Source of the DNA: JBQTHP01 sp052389755 | GTDB lineage: Bacteria; Pseudomonadota; Gammaproteobacteria; Steroidobacterales; Steroidobacteraceae | Assembly (NCBI GenBank): GCA_052389755.1 | Contig: JBQTHP010000073.1 | Coordinates: forward strand, 1 to 16,128 | DNA length: 16,128 bases | Reading direction: 5' to 3' | Shown here: in pieces, positions 14,842 to 16,128 of the stretch | Layout: each line of letters starts with the position of its first letter | How positions within the stretch are numbered: the stretch's first letter is position 1 | The notes under the pieces: generated by a model | What the model was told of the DNA's origin: nothing | What the model saw: the letters and a program-made list of their open reading frames with translations, nothing else | Databases searched by the model: none | Program-made: the position numbers and the translations under genes

Positions 14842-15567
14842 ATGTCCGAGACCCTGGTCGCAGCGCTCATCGCTGCGGCGGCGACCGTTTCTGCGTCGCT
14901 GCTGCAGCTCAAGATCGCTTTTTCCAAAGAACTTGCGGCACGCACCAGCGGCTCGTCGCGCCGCAAGAATCGCGTGCCCTTCATGCTGATCTTCCTGCTG
15001 CTGCTCGCATCCGGTGTCGGCGGATTCGCGGTGGCCCAGTGGCTGCACGAAGACGAGCGTATCGAGCAGAACGAGCTGCGCCGCGAGCTCGAAGCGCGCA
15101 TCAGCGACATCGGCCGTACGGCCTCGCAGCTGGATCTGACGCGCAACGGTGTGAGGGCGGAGATCGAGGCCAGCATCCTGCGCCGCATGGGTGAGACCGG
15201 AGTCGCCACACTCACGACGGTCGGAGCCTGCAAGCCGGCTGCCGTCGTCGCCGCGCCCGCCGTATCGTCCAGCACGAGGCCGGCCTGCGCCGAGCCAGAA
15301 GCGACGCCGGTTTCGCTCTGCGCAACGCTGCCGGCGCAGGCGAAAGTCGTGGCCATCGAGCTTTTTTCCCGTCCAGCGGATGTGACCGGCGACTGGTCGG
15401 CGAGCCGCGCGGCTCCCGGGCAGGAGGTCGAGCGCGCCCGCTTCAGCGATACGCCCGTCGAAACCGCCGACGGCGAAGGCGCGAAACACCTCTGTCACAC
15501 GTTCGTGCATTGGGGCAGTGACCGCGCGCTCAGCGCGCGAATGCTCGTCCGGTACTCGATTCCCTAG
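14842..15567 (+). CDS. Hypothetical protein with two N-terminal membrane helices and a short coiled coil
   Basis: I do not recognise this 241-residue protein. Two hydrophobic segments are seen: about 4-22 (LVAALIAAAATVSASLLQL) and about 46-67 (PFMLIFLLLLASGVGGFAVAQ), with a basic loop (SGSSRRKNR) between them that should face the cytoplasm. Residues 70-116 are highly charged and likely helical or coiled coil (DERIEQNELRRELEARI). A linker rich in Ala, Pro and Ser follows (130-160), then a C-terminal domain of about 75 residues. Four cysteines lie after the membrane part (130, 149, 160, 218) and could form disulfides if that part is periplasmic. The ATG follows GGGAGTGAGAG. It lies 149 bases past glpK and shows no link to sulfosugar use, so it probably marks the end of the locus. 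Confidence 0.75.
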   Translation: MSETLVAALIAAAATVSASLLQLKIAFSKELAARTSGSSRRKNRVPFMLIFLLLLASGVGGFAVAQWLHEDERIEQNELRRELEARISDIGRTASQLDLTRNGVRAEIEASILRRMGETGVATLTTVGACKPAAVVAAPAVSSSTRPACAEPEATPVSLCATLPAQAKVVAIELFSRPADVTGDWSASRAAPGQEVERARFSDTPVETADGEGAKHLCHTFVHWGSDRALSARMLVRYSIP

Positions 15568-15730
15568 ATTCGCCTTGGGAGACCACGGTGAAGCGCCAGA
15601 CCGGAGTCGCCGGGGCTGTCGCGAAATTGCAGTGGATTTGACTTATGCACGGCCAGCGCTTGCCGCCTTCAGACCGCCGGTGCATGCTGCAGTACGGGAG
15701 AGGGTCGGTTAATCAGGGGTCGATGCACGA

Positions 15731-16015
15731 ATGGCGCGCGTGGAAGACGCCACTGCACGGAAGGAACGCCTGACGGTCGCGGAGTTGCGACGAGCGAAAG
15801 CAATCAGGCTGTTTGGCGGCCGCAGCGCAGGCACAGCGTGCGATCTTTGCCGCGTCGTGATCAATCCCAACGATCCTGAATACGAAGTCGACGCCGAGCT
15901 CGACGGCGTAAAGATCGCGCTGCACTTTCATGTGCCGTGCTACGACACATGGCACGCGGGCAACATGAGCGACGACCCGCCACAGGTGCCCGGCGCGCAC
16001 GACTCGGCGGCGTAA
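15731..16015 (+). CDS. Small hypothetical protein with CxxC and HxHxxC motifs
   Basis: A 94-residue protein without a family I can name. C37 and C40 (CDLC) together with H65, H67 and C70 (HFHVPC) and H75 look like ligands for one zinc ion, in a compact domain of about 35-75. The N-terminus is charged and helical (TARKERLTVAELRRAKAIRLF). The tail (DDPPQVPGAHDSAA) looks disordered. AGGGG lies 11 bases before ATG 15731. The 163 bases between the preceding gene and this one show nothing else. The regular Cys/His spacing and coherent composition support a real gene, but it is short and unsupported by operon context. Confidence 0.6.
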   Translation: MARVEDATARKERLTVAELRRAKAIRLFGGRSAGTACDLCRVVINPNDPEYEVDAELDGVKIALHFHVPCYDTWHAGNMSDDPPQVPGAHDSAA

Positions 16016-16048
16016 GAGCTCGTCAATCAGCTAAGCTTCGCGCCCCAC

Positions 16049-16125
16049 GCGCCCGTAGCTCAGTTGGATAGAGCATCAGGCTTCGAACCTGAGGGTCGGG
16101 AGTTCGAATCTCTCCGGGCGCGCCA
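16049..16125 (+). tRNA. tRNA-Arg (anticodon TCG)
   Basis: A complete 77-base cloverleaf. The acceptor GCGCCCG (16049-16055) pairs with CGGGCGC (16115-16121), followed by G and an encoded CCA. The D arm is GCTC/GAGC. The anticodon stem TCAGG/CCTGA holds loop CTTCGAA with anticodon TCG at 16083-16085. The T arm is GGGAG/CTCTC with loop TTCGAAT. A in the D loop after GG fits an arginine tRNA. The encoded CCA is common in Gammaproteobacteria. No integrase or attachment-site duplicate is seen nearby. Confidence 0.97.
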
Positions 16126-16128
16126 AAT

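Noticed and set aside
16049..16125. tRNA-Arg as the attachment site of an integrated element carrying the sulfosugar genes
   Set aside because: No integrase, no repeated tRNA 3' end and no composition change are visible in the window.

Overview
The window is high-GC DNA from a Gram-negative bacterium. The outer-membrane TonB-dependent receptor, the compact overlapping operons and the GC-rich codon use point to Pseudomonadota. The CCA-encoding tRNA-Arg makes Gammaproteobacteria a reasonable guess, but no marker here fixes the family.

Almost the whole window (1-14692) reads as one locus for the sulfosugar sulfoquinovose (SQ) and its glycoside sulfoquinovosyl-glycerol. A leftward operon (8089 to 1908) encodes a HutC-type GntR regulator, a YihV-like PfkB kinase, a LacD/YihT-like class I aldolase, a COG2407-type (L-fucose/L-arabinose isomerase-like) isomerase and a GH31 glycosidase. 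Downstream of it, on the same strand and with its own promoter, lies a TonB-dependent receptor cut off by the window edge. A divergent rightward operon (8237 to 14692) encodes SuyA and SuyB (sulfolactate sulfo-lyase), ComC and SlcC (sulfolactate dehydrogenases of opposite stereochemistry), GlpD and GlpK.

Proposed flow: receptor uptake; GH31 cleavage to SQ plus glycerol; isomerisation to 6-deoxy-6-sulfofructose; phosphorylation; aldol cleavage to DHAP plus sulfolactaldehyde. An oxidation step not encoded here would then give (S)-sulfolactate. SlcC would oxidise this to sulfopyruvate, ComC would reduce that to (R)-sulfolactate, and SuyAB would cleave it to pyruvate and sulfite. GlpK and GlpD would convert the released glycerol to DHAP. 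Family assignments are read from the sequence; the pathway and substrates are inferred from gene company.

An exact 18-base sequence, TGTCTTATATAAGAGTTG, occurs both upstream of the receptor and in the divergent intergenic region between the regulator and suyA, in the same orientation relative to the genes downstream. It is the likely operator of the GntR protein and ties uptake and both operons into one regulon.

The right end (14693-16128) is different: a two-helix membrane protein of unknown function, a small Cys/His protein of unknown function, and tRNA-Arg(TCG). No IS element, integrase, CRISPR array or rRNA is visible. No intergenic gap exceeds 300 bases.
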